Assembly (NCBI RefSeq): GCF_011927695.1
Contig: NZ_JAATJE010000001.1
Span: 248,001 to 312,000 of the forward strand
Source of the DNA: Sphingomonas jejuensis
GTDB taxonomy: Bacteria > Pseudomonadota > Alphaproteobacteria > Sphingomonadales > Sphingomonadaceae
DNA length: 64,000 nucleotides
Direction of reading: 5' to 3'
In this document: one piece after another, positions 34,548 through 43,116 of the stretch
Numbering within the stretch: position 1 is the first letter of the stretch
How the letters are laid out: the number at the start of each line of letters is the position of its first letter
Translations under genes and position numbers: made by a program
Notes under the pieces: generated by a model
The model's input: the letters and a program-made list of their open reading frames with translations, nothing else
Database searches by the model: none
What the model was told of the DNA's origin: nothing

Positions 34548-35866
34548 GCGGGCGAACGGACGACCTGTCCGATGCCGAGCGGCTGGCGATGCTGGACGGC
34601 GAGGCGCGGGCGGAGGCGCTGAGGACGCTGGCGCCCGAGCATGTCGCGAACCTGGCCGGCAACTGGCCGTTCTGGGCGCGCCCGTCGCAGCGGCCGCCGG
34701 TCGGCCCGTGGCGGGTGTGGCTGGTGATGGCCGGCCGCGGGTTCGGAAAGACGCGCATGGGGGCCGAGTGGGTGCGGGCGCGGGCGGAGGCCGACCCGCG
34801 GCTGCGGGTCGCGCTGGTGGGGGCGACCATCGGCGATGCGCGACAGGTGATGGTGGAGGGGGAAAGCGGGCTGCTGGCGATCGCCCCTGCCGACCGGCGC
34901 CCGGACTGGGAGCCGAGCCTGCGCCGGCTGACCTGGCCGGGCGGCGCGCAGGCCTTCATCTATTCGGCCGCGGAACCGGAGACGCTGCGCGGGCCGCAGC
35001 ATCACATCGCCTGGGCGGACGAGATCGGCAAATGGGTGCAGGGCCCGGCAGCCTGGGACAACCTGATGATGGGATTGCGGCTGGGCCGCTGGCCGCGCGT
35101 GGTGGCAACAACGACACCGCGGCCGGTGCCGCTGGTCCGGCGACTGGCGACGGCATCGGACGTGGCGGTCACGCGGGGCGGGAGCGGTGCCAACCGCGCG
35201 CACCTGCCCGGCGGTTTCCTGGATGCGCTGATCGCCGAGCATGGCGGGACGCCGCTGGGACGGCAGGAGCTGGACGGCGAGCTGATCGAGGATGCGGCGG
35301 GAGCGCTGTGGAACAGGGCGTTGCTGGAGCGATGCCGCGTGGCGGAGATGCCGGGCCTGGCCGCGCGCGTGGTGGTGGCGGTGGACCCGCCGGCCAGCGC
35401 GGACGGGGACGCGTGCGGGATCGTGGCGGCGGCGCGCGGCCAGGACGGGACGGGATATCTGCTGGAGGATGCGACGGTGAGCGGCCGGACGCCAGAAGGA
35501 TGGGCCCGCGCCGTGGCGGACGCGGCCGCGCGCCACGGCGCCGACCGGGTGATCGCGGAAGCCAACAACGGGGGCGAGATGGTGCGGAGCGTGCTGCAGG
35601 CGGCGGACGCCGCGCTGCCGGTGCGCATGGTCCATGCGACGCGCGGCAAGAGCGCGCGGGCCGAGCCGGTCGCCGCGCTCTACGAACGGGAGCGAGTGCG
35701 GCATGTCGGCCGCTTCCCGGCGCTGGAGGACCAGCTGTGCGGGATGATCGTGGGTGGCGGCTATGACGGGCCGGGGCGGTCCCCCGACCGGGCGGATGCG
35801 CTCGTCTGGGCGATGACGGAACTGATGCTGGGGTCGGCGAGCCGGCCACGGGTGCGGGTCGTTTGA
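34544..35866 (+). CDS. Large terminase subunit (GTA gp2)
   Basis: 440 aa from GTG 34544. N-terminal ATPase: Walker A MAGRGFGKTRMGAE with K69, Walker B WADEIGKW, coupling TTTPRPVPLVRRL. C-terminal RNase H-like nuclease: VVVAVDPPASADGDACGIV and EANNGGEMV, RADALVWAMTELM. It would package DNA into the capsid. Homology is to the terminase family of DNA-packaging phages and RcGTA gp2. The next gene starts 43 bp downstream. Confidence 0.94.
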   Translation: MSGRTDDLSDAERLAMLDGEARAEALRTLAPEHVANLAGNWPFWARPSQRPPVGPWRVWLVMAGRGFGKTRMGAEWVRARAEADPRLRVALVGATIGDARQVMVEGESGLLAIAPADRRPDWEPSLRRLTWPGGAQAFIYSAAEPETLRGPQHHIAWADEIGKWVQGPAAWDNLMMGLRLGRWPRVVATTTPRPVPLVRRLATASDVAVTRGGSGANRAHLPGGFLDALIAEHGGTPLGRQELDGELIEDAAGALWNRALLERCRVAEMPGLAARVVVAVDPPASADGDACGIVAAARGQDGTGYLLEDATVSGRTPEGWARAVADAAARHGADRVIAEANNGGEMVRSVLQAADAALPVRMVHATRGKSARAEPVAALYERERVRHVGRFPALEDQLCGMIVGGGYDGPGRSPDRADALVWAMTELMLGSASRPRVRVV

Positions 35867-35909
35867 CGGCCGCGCGGCGTTGGGTCGGGGACAGGACGGG
35901 AGATGGAGC

Positions 35910-36299
35910 ATGGACGAGCGGTTCGTGGCGGCGGCGCACGCGGTGACCCGCGCCATCGAGGCGGGGGGCGTCTGCGTGATCGTCGTCGGCATCCTGTACG
36001 CGCTGATCCGCTTCGGTCGCGCGATCCTGGGAGAGGCGGGCCGTGACGGGGCGTACCGCGCGCTGCGGTCCGACATGGGCCGGTCGATCCTCCTGGGGCT
36101 GGAGATGCTGGTGGCGGCGGACATCATCAACACGGTGGCGGTCGAGCCGACGCTGTCGTCCGTCGGCGTGCTGGCGGTGATTGTGGCGATCCGCACCTTC
36201 CTGAGCTTCACCCTGGAGCTGGAGATCGACGGGCGCTGGCCGTGGCAGGGACGGGCGGAGCAAGGCGACCGGCCGGGTCGCGCGGGGGACGTGCGCTGA
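35910..36299 (+). CDS. DUF1622 membrane protein inside the GTA cluster
   Basis: 129 aa from ATG 35910 behind GGGAGATGGAGC. Three membrane helices: CVIVVGILYALIRFGRAI, SILLGLEMLVAADIINTV, VLAVIVAIRTFLSFTLELEI. The LEMLVAADIINTV and IRTFLSFTLELEIDGRWPW blocks are the DUF1622 signature. DUF1622 is usually a stand-alone membrane protein; between terminase and portal its role is unknown. It might be a passenger gene or help release of particles. Confidence 0.86.
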   Translation: MDERFVAAAHAVTRAIEAGGVCVIVVGILYALIRFGRAILGEAGRDGAYRALRSDMGRSILLGLEMLVAADIINTVAVEPTLSSVGVLAVIVAIRTFLSFTLELEIDGRWPWQGRAEQGDRPGRAGDVR

Positions 36300-36346
36300 C
36301 GCCCCGCGCCGGGCGGAACAACGGGATCTGATTGTCGGAGGCAGGC

Positions 36347-37426
36347 ATGGGATGGTTCGGGAAGCGGGCCGGGCGCGATGGCGCGCGGCCGGTGCTGGCG
36401 CGCGGGTTCGGCGGCGCGGCGCTGGGCGGGTGGCCGAGCGGATATGAAGCGCAGGTGCGCGACGCGTTCCTGAGCAACCCGGTGGCGCAGCGCGCGGTGC
36501 GACTGGTGAGCGAAAGCGTGGGGGCGGCGCCGATCTTCGCCAGCGACGATGCCGCGACCGCGCTTGTGCGGCGATCGGGCATGCTGGCGCCGGCGGCGGC
36601 GCAGCTGCTGCTGCACGGCAATGCATTCGTGCAGCTGCTGGGCGAGGACGGGCGGGCCCCGGACGGATTGTTCGCGCTCCGGCCCGAGCGGATCACGGTG
36701 GCGGTGGACGGGCGGGGGTGGCCGGACGGCTATCTTTACCGCGTTGACGGCGAGAGCGTGCGCATCCCGCCCGACCGCATCGTGCATGTGCGCGGCTTTC
36801 ATCCGCTGGACGATCATCTTGGCCTCGGCTGCCTGGGCGCGGTGGCGGGCGCGGTGGCGATCCACAACGCCGCGACCCGGTGGCACAAGGCGCTGCTGGA
36901 CAATGCGGCGCGGCCGTCGGGCGCGCTGGTCTATGACCCCGGCGAGGCGGGCGCGTCGCTGTCGGCCGAGCAGTTCGACCGGCTGCGCGCCGAGATGGAG
37001 CAGAGCTTTGCCGGGGCGGCGAACGCCGGGCGGCCGATGCTGCTGGACGGGGGGCTGAAGTGGCAGGCGATGAGCCTGACCCCGGCCGACATGGACTTCG
37101 TCGGCACCAAGGCGGCGGCGGCGCGCGATATCGCGTTGGCGTTCGGCGTGCCGCCGATGCTCCTCGGGCTGCCCGGCGACGCGACCTACGCCAATTACCG
37201 CGAGGCCAACCGCGCGCTGTGGCGGGCCACCGTGCTGCCGCTGGCAGCGCAGCTGCTGGAGGCGATCGCCGGCGGGCTGGCGCCGTGGTGGCCGGCGCTG
37301 ACGATCGAGGTGGACCCCGACCTGGTGCCCGCGCTGGCTGAGGATCGCGAGCGGCTGTGGCGGCAGGTGGCGGGCGCGGACTTCCTGGACCGCGACGAGA
37401 AGCGGGCGATGCTGGGGTTCCGGTAG
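36347..37426 (+). CDS. Portal protein (GTA gp3, HK97 family)
   Basis: 359 aa from ATG 36347, behind GGAGG with good spacing. HK97-type portal features: NPVAQRAVRLVSESVGAAPIFA, LLLHGNAFVQLLGEDG, LRPERITVAVDG, GVPPMLLGLPGDATYANYREANRALWRATVLPLA and a C-terminal acidic helix (LVPALAEDRERLWRQ). The portal forms the DNA channel ring. Length slightly short of RcGTA gp3. Confidence 0.93.
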   Translation: MGWFGKRAGRDGARPVLARGFGGAALGGWPSGYEAQVRDAFLSNPVAQRAVRLVSESVGAAPIFASDDAATALVRRSGMLAPAAAQLLLHGNAFVQLLGEDGRAPDGLFALRPERITVAVDGRGWPDGYLYRVDGESVRIPPDRIVHVRGFHPLDDHLGLGCLGAVAGAVAIHNAATRWHKALLDNAARPSGALVYDPGEAGASLSAEQFDRLRAEMEQSFAGAANAGRPMLLDGGLKWQAMSLTPADMDFVGTKAAAARDIALAFGVPPMLLGLPGDATYANYREANRALWRATVLPLAAQLLEAIAGGLAPWWPALTIEVDPDLVPALAEDRERLWRQVAGADFLDRDEKRAMLGFR

Positions 37427-37468
37427 GATCCGCCGGCGGACGGGCAGATCAGGGTGGTGGAGGCGATC

Positions 37469-37768
37469 ATGGACGACGGAGCGGTGCTGGCCGAGCTGGT
37501 GCGGCAGGCGGAAGGCGACGGCGCGGGCCGCGGCACGCTGCGCGCGATCGTGGAGGAAGCAAGCGAGCGGGGGGCGGCGCGGGCGCTGGCCTCCATCGGC
37601 CTGCAGGACGCGGCCGCCGGCGGCGACATGGGGGAGCTGCGCGAGCTGCTTGCCGCCTGGCGCGACGTGAAGCGATCGGCCCGGCGCGCGGCGGTGGAGT
37701 GGATGGTGCGCCTGTTGCTGGCGGCGCTGCTGCTGGGCCTGGCCGTGAAGCTGGGGGTGCGGGCATGA
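37469..37768 (+). CDS. Small membrane-anchored GTA protein (DUF6127-like, gp3.5 position)
   Basis: 99 aa from ATG 37469 behind GGTGGTGGAGG. The N-terminal 75 residues are charged and helical (ELVRQAEGDGAGRG, ELRELLAAWRDVKRSARRA); the C-terminus is a single membrane helix (MVRLLLAALLLGLAVKLGV). A gene of this size and layout lies between portal and protease in other GTA clusters. Stop overlaps the next start as ATGA. Function unknown. Confidence 0.72.
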   Translation: MDDGAVLAELVRQAEGDGAGRGTLRAIVEEASERGAARALASIGLQDAAAGGDMGELRELLAAWRDVKRSARRAAVEWMVRLLLAALLLGLAVKLGVRA

Positions 37769-39150
37769 GGATCGCCGGCCATGCCGCGATCTTCGACGTG
37801 GCGGACGGACAGGGCGACATCGTGCGGCGCGGCGCCTTTGCCGACGCGCGGGCGCCGCTGCCGCTGCTGCTGGAGCATGACCCGGCGCGGCGCATCGGGA
37901 CGGTCACGACGATCGCCGAGGATGCGCGCGGGCTCCGCATGGAGGCCGAGCTGTGGCCGGCGGGCGTGCGCGCGGCGCGGCGGATCGGCGGTCTGTCGTT
38001 CGGCTTCCGCGCGGAGCGCTGGGGAACAAACAGGGAACTTACTCATGTCGGGCTGATCGAGCTGAGCCTGGTGGCGCGGCCGATGCAGCCGCTGGCGCGG
38101 GTGGACCGGATCTGGAGCGAGGAGAACGAGATGGTGGACGTGAAGTCGGATGCGCGGCCGGTACTGTCGGGCGCGGTGGCGGGCAGGGGCGCGGCCGGTG
38201 CCTTTGTCGACAACTATCTGCGCGCGGGGCGCACGCATGAGGTGAAGAGCGCAAGCGGGGCGAGCGGGATCGACGGCGGCTATGCCGTGCCGCGCGAGAT
38301 CGACGGGATCATCGAACGGCTGCTGAAGGCGGCGTCGCCGATCCGCACGATCGCCAATGTGGTGCAGGTGGGATCGGCCGGGTACCGCAAGCTGGTGAGC
38401 GCGGGCGGCACGCCGTCCGGCTGGGTGTCGGAAACGGCCGACCGGCCGGAAACGGACACGCCCGATTTCCACGAGATCGTGCCGCCGTCGGGCGAGCTCT
38501 ACGCCAACCCGGCGGCCAGCCAGGCGATGCTGGACGATGCCGCGTTCGACCTGGAAGGCTGGCTGGCCGACGAGATCGCGGCCGAGTTCGCCCGGGCGGA
38601 GGGTGCGGCGTTCGTGGCCGGATCGGGCGTCAACCGGCCCAAGGGTTTCGTAACCTATCCGACCAGTTCGGACGGCGACGGGACCCGCGCGTTCGGCACG
38701 CTGCAGCATGTGGCGTCGGGCGCGGCGGGCGGGTTCGGCGGAACGGCGGCGCCCGACCGGCTGATCGACCTGGTGCATGCCCTGAAGGGCCCGTACCGGC
38801 AGGGCGCGAGCTTTGTCATGAACGCGGCCACGCTGGCGGTGATCCGCAAGTTCAAGACCGCGGACGGCGCGTTCCTGTGGCAGCCGGGCCTTCTCACCGG
38901 GCAGCCGGACACGCTGCTCGGCTATCCGGTGGTGGAGGCCGACGCGATGCCCGACATCGCGGCGAACAGCCTGTCGATTGCGTTCGGCAACTTCAAGGCG
39001 GGCTATCTGATCGCCGACCGGGCGGAGACGCAGATCCTGCGCGATCCGTACAGCCACAAGCCGTTTGTGCACTTCTACGCCACCCGCCGGGTGGGCGGCG
39101 CGGTGGTGAACAGCGAAGCCATCAAGCTGATGAAGTTCGCCGCGGCCTGA
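37765..39150 (+). CDS. Prohead protease-major capsid protein fusion (GTA gp4 + gp5 in one frame)
   Basis: 461 aa in one open frame. Residues 1-115 are an HK97-type prohead protease: GHAAIFDVADGQGD, catalytic His38 in LLEHDP, Ser78 in GGLSFGF, IELSLVARPMQPLARV. Residues ~165-461 are an HK97-fold capsid: GIDGGYAVPREIDGIIERLL, SEWVSE-like WVSETADRPETDTP, QAMLDDAAFDLEGWLADEIAAEF, LLGYPVVEADAMPDI. No stop lies between. An internal ATG at 38131 (MVDVKSD), preceded by GGAG, could start a free 339-aa capsid protein. The usual N-terminal scaffold (delta) region of HK97 capsids is nearly absent, about 40 residues. Confidence 0.92.
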   Translation: MRIAGHAAIFDVADGQGDIVRRGAFADARAPLPLLLEHDPARRIGTVTTIAEDARGLRMEAELWPAGVRAARRIGGLSFGFRAERWGTNRELTHVGLIELSLVARPMQPLARVDRIWSEENEMVDVKSDARPVLSGAVAGRGAAGAFVDNYLRAGRTHEVKSASGASGIDGGYAVPREIDGIIERLLKAASPIRTIANVVQVGSAGYRKLVSAGGTPSGWVSETADRPETDTPDFHEIVPPSGELYANPAASQAMLDDAAFDLEGWLADEIAAEFARAEGAAFVAGSGVNRPKGFVTYPTSSDGDGTRAFGTLQHVASGAAGGFGGTAAPDRLIDLVHALKGPYRQGASFVMNAATLAVIRKFKTADGAFLWQPGLLTGQPDTLLGYPVVEADAMPDIAANSLSIAFGNFKAGYLIADRAETQILRDPYSHKPFVHFYATRRVGGAVVNSEAIKLMKFAAA

Positions 39151-39231
39151 CGCCGCAGGCGGGGCGCCGCCCCGAGGGGGCCGGGGCGGCGCCGAACCTT
39201 TCACCGGAAAACAGCAGCAAAGGAGCCTGAG

Positions 39232-39495
39232 ATGGCGGATCCATTTCTTCATGCCGACGGGGTGAGCGCGCCCGCCACGCGGGTGGCGGCGATCGTGCCG
39301 AGCGATGCCGCGCCGATCGGGGATGCGCCCAAGGCGATCTATGTCGGGCAGGGCGGCGACATCGTGCTGCAGGGCATGGGCGGGGGCGCGGACGTGCGGC
39401 TGCGCCAGGTGCCGACGGGCACGATCCTGCCGGTGCGGGCGCGCTTCGTCCGGGCGACGGGCACCAGCGCGACCGACCTGGTGGCGCTGTTCTGA
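39232..39495 (+). CDS. GTA spike base protein
   Basis: 87 aa from ATG 39232 with AGGAGCC upstream. Small beta-rich protein: VAAIVPSDAAPIGDAPKAIYVGQGGDIVL ... GTILPVRARFVRATGTSATDLVALF, matching the RcGTA head-spike base family. Head spikes of RcGTA mediate binding to capsular polysaccharide. Its stop overlaps the next start (TGATG). Confidence 0.82.
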   Translation: MADPFLHADGVSAPATRVAAIVPSDAAPIGDAPKAIYVGQGGDIVLQGMGGGADVRLRQVPTGTILPVRARFVRATGTSATDLVALF

Positions 39496-41615
39496 TGGCG
39501 ACGATCGGGCTGGGGCTGTCGCTGACGCTGCGGCGGGCGGGCGGGATGGCCGTGTCGACGCCGGTGCCGACGCCGACGCCCGTGCCGACACCGACACCGA
39601 CGCCGACGCCGACGCCGACCCCTGCCCCGGCACCCGTCGTGCTGACGCCCGTCGGCTTTTCCACCGGGTTCGACCTGCCCGACGGCACCGTGCTGCGGTT
39701 GCAGCCGGGCTGGGTGACGGTGGGCGGCGAGCCGCCGGTGGCCGGCGCGCTCAACAGCGTGGGGGTGAGCGGGGGACGGCTGGCGAACGTCAACGGGTGG
39801 GGCGAATATGCCTTTCCGCCGCACGCGCTGATCGCGCGCGATGCGGGGAGCGCCAGCCATTATTTTCGGGCGCGGGTGGGCGCCACGAACGGGCAGACGA
39901 TGCTGGTGTTCGGCGCGAGCGGGACCCGCGACTTCGCGGGCGTGCGGCTGAGCGGCGTGATGAGCCCGTTCGTGCTGGTCGGCGGAGCGGAAACGGGGCT
40001 GCCGGGGTCGAGCGGGCTTGGCACCAGTTCGCGCTTCGCGGACCGGCGCCTGGTGCGCGCGGGCGACGTCATCGAAGGGCGGATCGTGGCGGGCGAGATC
40101 AGCGTGCTGCGCGAAGGCATGCGGATGCGCGGCGTCGGCCGGACCCCGGTGCCGGCATTGCCGCCCGGGCGCCACGCCGGCTTCACCACATTCGCCGACG
40201 GCTTTGCCGGATGGGACGACGTGGAGGTGGGGCCGCTGGCGTGCGACCTGTGGATCGACCCGCCGGAGCAGGCCTTTGTGCCGCGCCGGAAGGGCGGCCC
40301 GCACCCGGACGGATCGGCGCCGGTGGCGATCGCGGGCGGGTTCATTGGGCAGGTGAACGGGCTGATCTGGCGCCTGCGCGAGCCCGAGACGGGCGCGCCG
40401 CTGAACGGCTGGGCAGCCGTGCCCGACGCGGTGATCGCGGACGAACGGTGGTCGGCGACGATCGAGGTGCCGGCCGGCCTCAATGGCACGGGCGCGTACC
40501 GGCTGGAGGTGGCGGCGGCCAACGACACACAGAGCGCGGTGCAGGCGAACGACCTGTTCGCCGTGGGCATCGGCGTGCTGATGTACGGCCAGTCCAACAC
40601 CGCGGGAATGAGCGGCCCGGCCACGGTTGATCAGCCGCCCTTTGCCGGAAGCTGGCATTACACCGCGCTGTGGGACGACCAGCCGGCGGCGCGCAGGGCA
40701 TGGGGCAACGCGACGCCCTATCTGGACGGCGCCACGGTGAACGATGCGATCCTGAGCCGGATGCTGAGCGAGGGCGCGGGGCTGCCGGTGGGGATCGTCA
40801 ACTGCGGCATCCCCGCCCGATCGGTGGCGGCGCTGAAGCCGGGGCGGCCGGAGTTCGCCTGGACGGAGGCGCATATCGGCCTTGCCGGCGGCGCGTTCGA
40901 GCTGTTGCTGATCAACCAGGGCGAGGACGAGGCCTTTGCGCCGGGCACCGGTGCGGCCGCCGGTTACAAGGACGCGTGGCGCGAGACGATCGCCGCGCTG
41001 CGGGCGCGATCCGGCCAGCCGGCGGGAACGGAGGTGCCGGTGCTGATGGCGGTGACCGGCGTCTATGGCGCGCCGAGCAACGCGGCGGCCGATGCCAATG
41101 CGAGCGCGGTGCGGCGGATCCAGGCCGAGCTGATGGCCGAGATCGGCCGGCTGTCGCACCACCATGTCGGGATCGAGATGATCGATGCGTATCATTATTC
41201 GCCCGGACCGAGCGGCTATCCGGAGATGGGACGGCGGGCCGCGCTGTCGGTGCTGAAAGGGTGGGGCCTGTCGCCGCATGACGGGCTGGGCCCGGTCGCG
41301 ACGGGCGCAGTGCGATCCGGTGCCGTCGTGACGGTCGCGATCGACCTGAACGGAGCAACGTCGCTGAGCGGAGGTGCGCTCACCAGCTGGCAGGCATCAG
41401 CGGACGGTTTTGCGACGCTGCTGCCGATCGCGGGTGTGGACGTCGCCGACGGCGGGGTGGTGGTGCGGCTGGCGAGCGACCCCGGCGGGCCGGTCGGCGT
41501 CAGGAACCACCAGGGCTATGCGCCCGACACCGGCGGCTGGGCGACCGGCCGCTACGCGGACGGGAGCGCCATTCCGATGATGCCGGTGCTGACGGCGATC
41601 CAGACCAGCAACTGA
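39495..41615 (+). CDS. SGNH/SASA-type carbohydrate esterase, possible GTA spike/fibre
   Basis: 706 aa. Residues ~22-48 form a Thr-Pro repeat linker. Residues ~50-270 are beta-rich with no family I recognise. Residues ~360-600 match the sialate O-acetylesterase (SASA) SGNH fold: MYGQSNTAGMSG with Ser367 (block I), NCGIPARSV, NQGEDEA at residue ~477, and DAYHYSPGPSGYPEMGRR with His567. The protein is encoded immediately after the spike base protein, so a receptor-binding or glycan-deacetylating spike is a reasonable inference. No signal peptide. Confidence 0.78.
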   Translation: MATIGLGLSLTLRRAGGMAVSTPVPTPTPVPTPTPTPTPTPTPAPAPVVLTPVGFSTGFDLPDGTVLRLQPGWVTVGGEPPVAGALNSVGVSGGRLANVNGWGEYAFPPHALIARDAGSASHYFRARVGATNGQTMLVFGASGTRDFAGVRLSGVMSPFVLVGGAETGLPGSSGLGTSSRFADRRLVRAGDVIEGRIVAGEISVLREGMRMRGVGRTPVPALPPGRHAGFTTFADGFAGWDDVEVGPLACDLWIDPPEQAFVPRRKGGPHPDGSAPVAIAGGFIGQVNGLIWRLREPETGAPLNGWAAVPDAVIADERWSATIEVPAGLNGTGAYRLEVAAANDTQSAVQANDLFAVGIGVLMYGQSNTAGMSGPATVDQPPFAGSWHYTALWDDQPAARRAWGNATPYLDGATVNDAILSRMLSEGAGLPVGIVNCGIPARSVAALKPGRPEFAWTEAHIGLAGGAFELLLINQGEDEAFAPGTGAAAGYKDAWRETIAALRARSGQPAGTEVPVLMAVTGVYGAPSNAAADANASAVRRIQAELMAEIGRLSHHHVGIEMIDAYHYSPGPSGYPEMGRRAALSVLKGWGLSPHDGLGPVATGAVRSGAVVTVAIDLNGATSLSGGALTSWQASADGFATLLPIAGVDVADGGVVVRLASDPGGPVGVRNHQGYAPDTGGWATGRYADGSAIPMMPVLTAIQTSN
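39558..39632 (+). repeat. (ACGCCG)n hexanucleotide repeat encoding a Thr-Pro linker
   Basis: An imperfect run of six-base units encoding alternating Thr and Pro (with Val-Pro interruptions). Repeats like this can change length by slippage, so linker length may vary between isolates. Confidence 0.9.
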
Positions 41616-41680
41616 ACGCCAGGCGGGAGGACCCACATGGATGAAGGACGGAGGCGGCGCGGCCACGCGCCGGCCGCGCG

Positions 41681-42205
41681 ATGACGCGAGTCGACGGGAT
41701 GCCGGCCACCGTGCTGGCCGATGGCCGCACGGCCACCAAGGCCTTGCTGCGGCTGGAGAGCGACTTGGAGGATGCCCTGATCGACGCGCAGGTGGGCGCG
41801 GCGATCGGTGCGTTCGAGGCGGTGTGCGGATTGCTGGCGATCGCGCGGCCGGTGGCGGAGACCGTGCAGGCGTCCGCGCGCGGCTGGACCCGCCTGTCGC
41901 AGGTGCCGGTCCGATCGGTCGAGGCGGTGGAGGCGGCCGAGGGAGCCGCATTCCCCGCAGACGACCTGCCGACCGACATCGATCCGGACGGCGTCGGGTG
42001 GGTCCGGCGGGGCACGGGCGACCGCTTATACGTGCGGTACACCGCCGGGCTGGCGGACGGCTGGGCGGACCTGCCGGATGCGGCCCGCCACGGCATCGTG
42101 CGGCTGGCCGCGCACCTGTTCACCCACCGCGACCGGACGGACGATGCGCTGCCCGCCGCGGTCGCCGCGCTGTGGCGGCCGTTCAAGCGGTTGCGGCTGC
42201 GATGA
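41681..42205 (+). CDS. Head-tail connector protein (GTA gp6-like)
   Basis: 174 aa. The C-terminal half has the phage gp6/HK97 connector look: DDLPTDIDPDGVGWVRR, LYVRYTAGLADGWADLPDAARHGIVRLAAHLFTHRDR. It sits directly after the esterase and before head closure, the gp6 position. Stop overlaps the next start (GATGA). Confidence 0.82.
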   Translation: MTRVDGMPATVLADGRTATKALLRLESDLEDALIDAQVGAAIGAFEAVCGLLAIARPVAETVQASARGWTRLSQVPVRSVEAVEAAEGAAFPADDLPTDIDPDGVGWVRRGTGDRLYVRYTAGLADGWADLPDAARHGIVRLAAHLFTHRDRTDDALPAAVAALWRPFKRLRLR

Positions 42206-42525
42206 CGGGCGAGCTGGCAGGCGCGCTGACGCAGCGCGTGACCCTGTTGCGGGCAAACCAGGCGCGCGACCCGCTGGGCGCGGTGGCGGGGTGGACCGCG
42301 ACAGGCGAGAGCTGGGCGGCGGTGACACCGGCCGGCAGGGGGGCGGCGAACGCGGCCGACGCGGCCGAAGCGCTGCCGGTGTGGCGCGTGACCATGCGAC
42401 CACGCCCGCTGTCGCCGGGCGACCGGCTGCACTGGCGCGGCCGCACGCTGGAGCTGGTGGCGGTCGAGGAGGATCCGGCGGCGGGCGACCGGATGGTCGT
42501 GATCGCGGCGGAGCGGCGCGGATGA
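42202..42525 (+). CDS. Head closure / head-tail adaptor protein (GTA gp7-like)
   Basis: 107 aa from ATG 42202. Small beta-barrel: LTQRVTLLRANQARDPLGAVAGWTATGESWAAVTP, then TMRPRPLSPGDRLHWRGRTLELVAVEED, the pattern of SPP1 gp16/HK97 gp7-type adaptors. Overlaps both neighbours by 4 bp. Confidence 0.83.
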   Translation: MTGELAGALTQRVTLLRANQARDPLGAVAGWTATGESWAAVTPAGRGAANAADAAEALPVWRVTMRPRPLSPGDRLHWRGRTLELVAVEEDPAAGDRMVVIAAERRG

Positions 42526-42716
42526 CGGCGGTGGACCGGATCGCCGCGCGCGCACGCCGCCGCCGCATCGCCCGGATGATGGACGCGGCGATGCCGCCCG
42601 GCATCTCCCTGGAGGAGACGCCCGACGGCGTCGTGCTGCGGGGCGTCGGGCTCAGGCAGCGGATGCTGTCGGACGTGCGGCTGCGCGCGATCGGATGGTG
42701 GGAGGGACGCCGATGA
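42522..42716 (+). CDS. 64-aa GTA cluster protein, unknown
   Basis: ATG 42522 overlaps the gp7 stop; its own stop overlaps the next ATG. Arg-rich N-terminus (RIAARARRRRIARMM), then PPGISLEETPDGVVLRGVGLRQRMLSDVRLRAIGWW. The conserved tail and tight coupling on both sides argue it is real. A short protein in this place occurs in some alphaproteobacterial clusters; function unknown. Confidence 0.75.
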   Translation: MTAVDRIAARARRRRIARMMDAAMPPGISLEETPDGVVLRGVGLRQRMLSDVRLRAIGWWEGRR

Positions 42717-43099
42717 TGGGGGCGGGCGAGGCGGTGCAGCGCGCGGTGGTTGCCGCGCTGACCGACGGCGGCGGCGCCGTGTTCGACGGGGCGCCGGGGC
42801 GGGCACCCTTTCCCTACCTGACGGTCGGGGAGGTGGGCAGCACGGATTGGAGCCACCAGGGCGCGGACGGGCGCGAGGTGCGGATCGCGCTGACGGCGTG
42901 GGACGAGGCGGGGGCGGCCGCGCGGCTGCACGGCGCGATGGCCGCGGCGGAGGCTGCGGTCACCGGGATCGCGGGCAGCATCGATGGCGGCTGGCAGGTG
43001 GCGAGCGTCGCCCTGATCCGCACGCGCATGGTGCGCGACCCGGCGCGGCCCTGGGCAGGAATGGTGGACGTGCGGTTCCGGGTGGCGCGGCTGGATTGA
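42713..43099 (+). CDS. Tail terminator-like protein (DUF3168, GTA gp8)
   Basis: 128 aa from ATG 42713 (or 42716), with GGGAGGG upstream. DUF3168 features: AVQRAVVAALTD, FPYLTVGEVGSTDWSHQGADGREVRIALTAWDEAG, and VRFRVARLD at the C-terminus. This family includes phage tail terminator/joining proteins. Confidence 0.87.
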   Translation: MMGAGEAVQRAVVAALTDGGGAVFDGAPGRAPFPYLTVGEVGSTDWSHQGADGREVRIALTAWDEAGAAARLHGAMAAAEAAVTGIAGSIDGGWQVASVALIRTRMVRDPARPWAGMVDVRFRVARLD

Positions 43100-43116
43100 C
43101 GATGGAGGCGACGGGC

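Noticed and set aside
34142-36886. 914-aa minus-strand frame across terminase and portal
   Set aside because: Antisense to well-recognised packaging genes; Arg/Pro/Ala-rich.
39558-39632. CRISPR-like or tandem-repeat locus
   Set aside because: A short coding hexamer run with Thr-Pro translation; no spacers.
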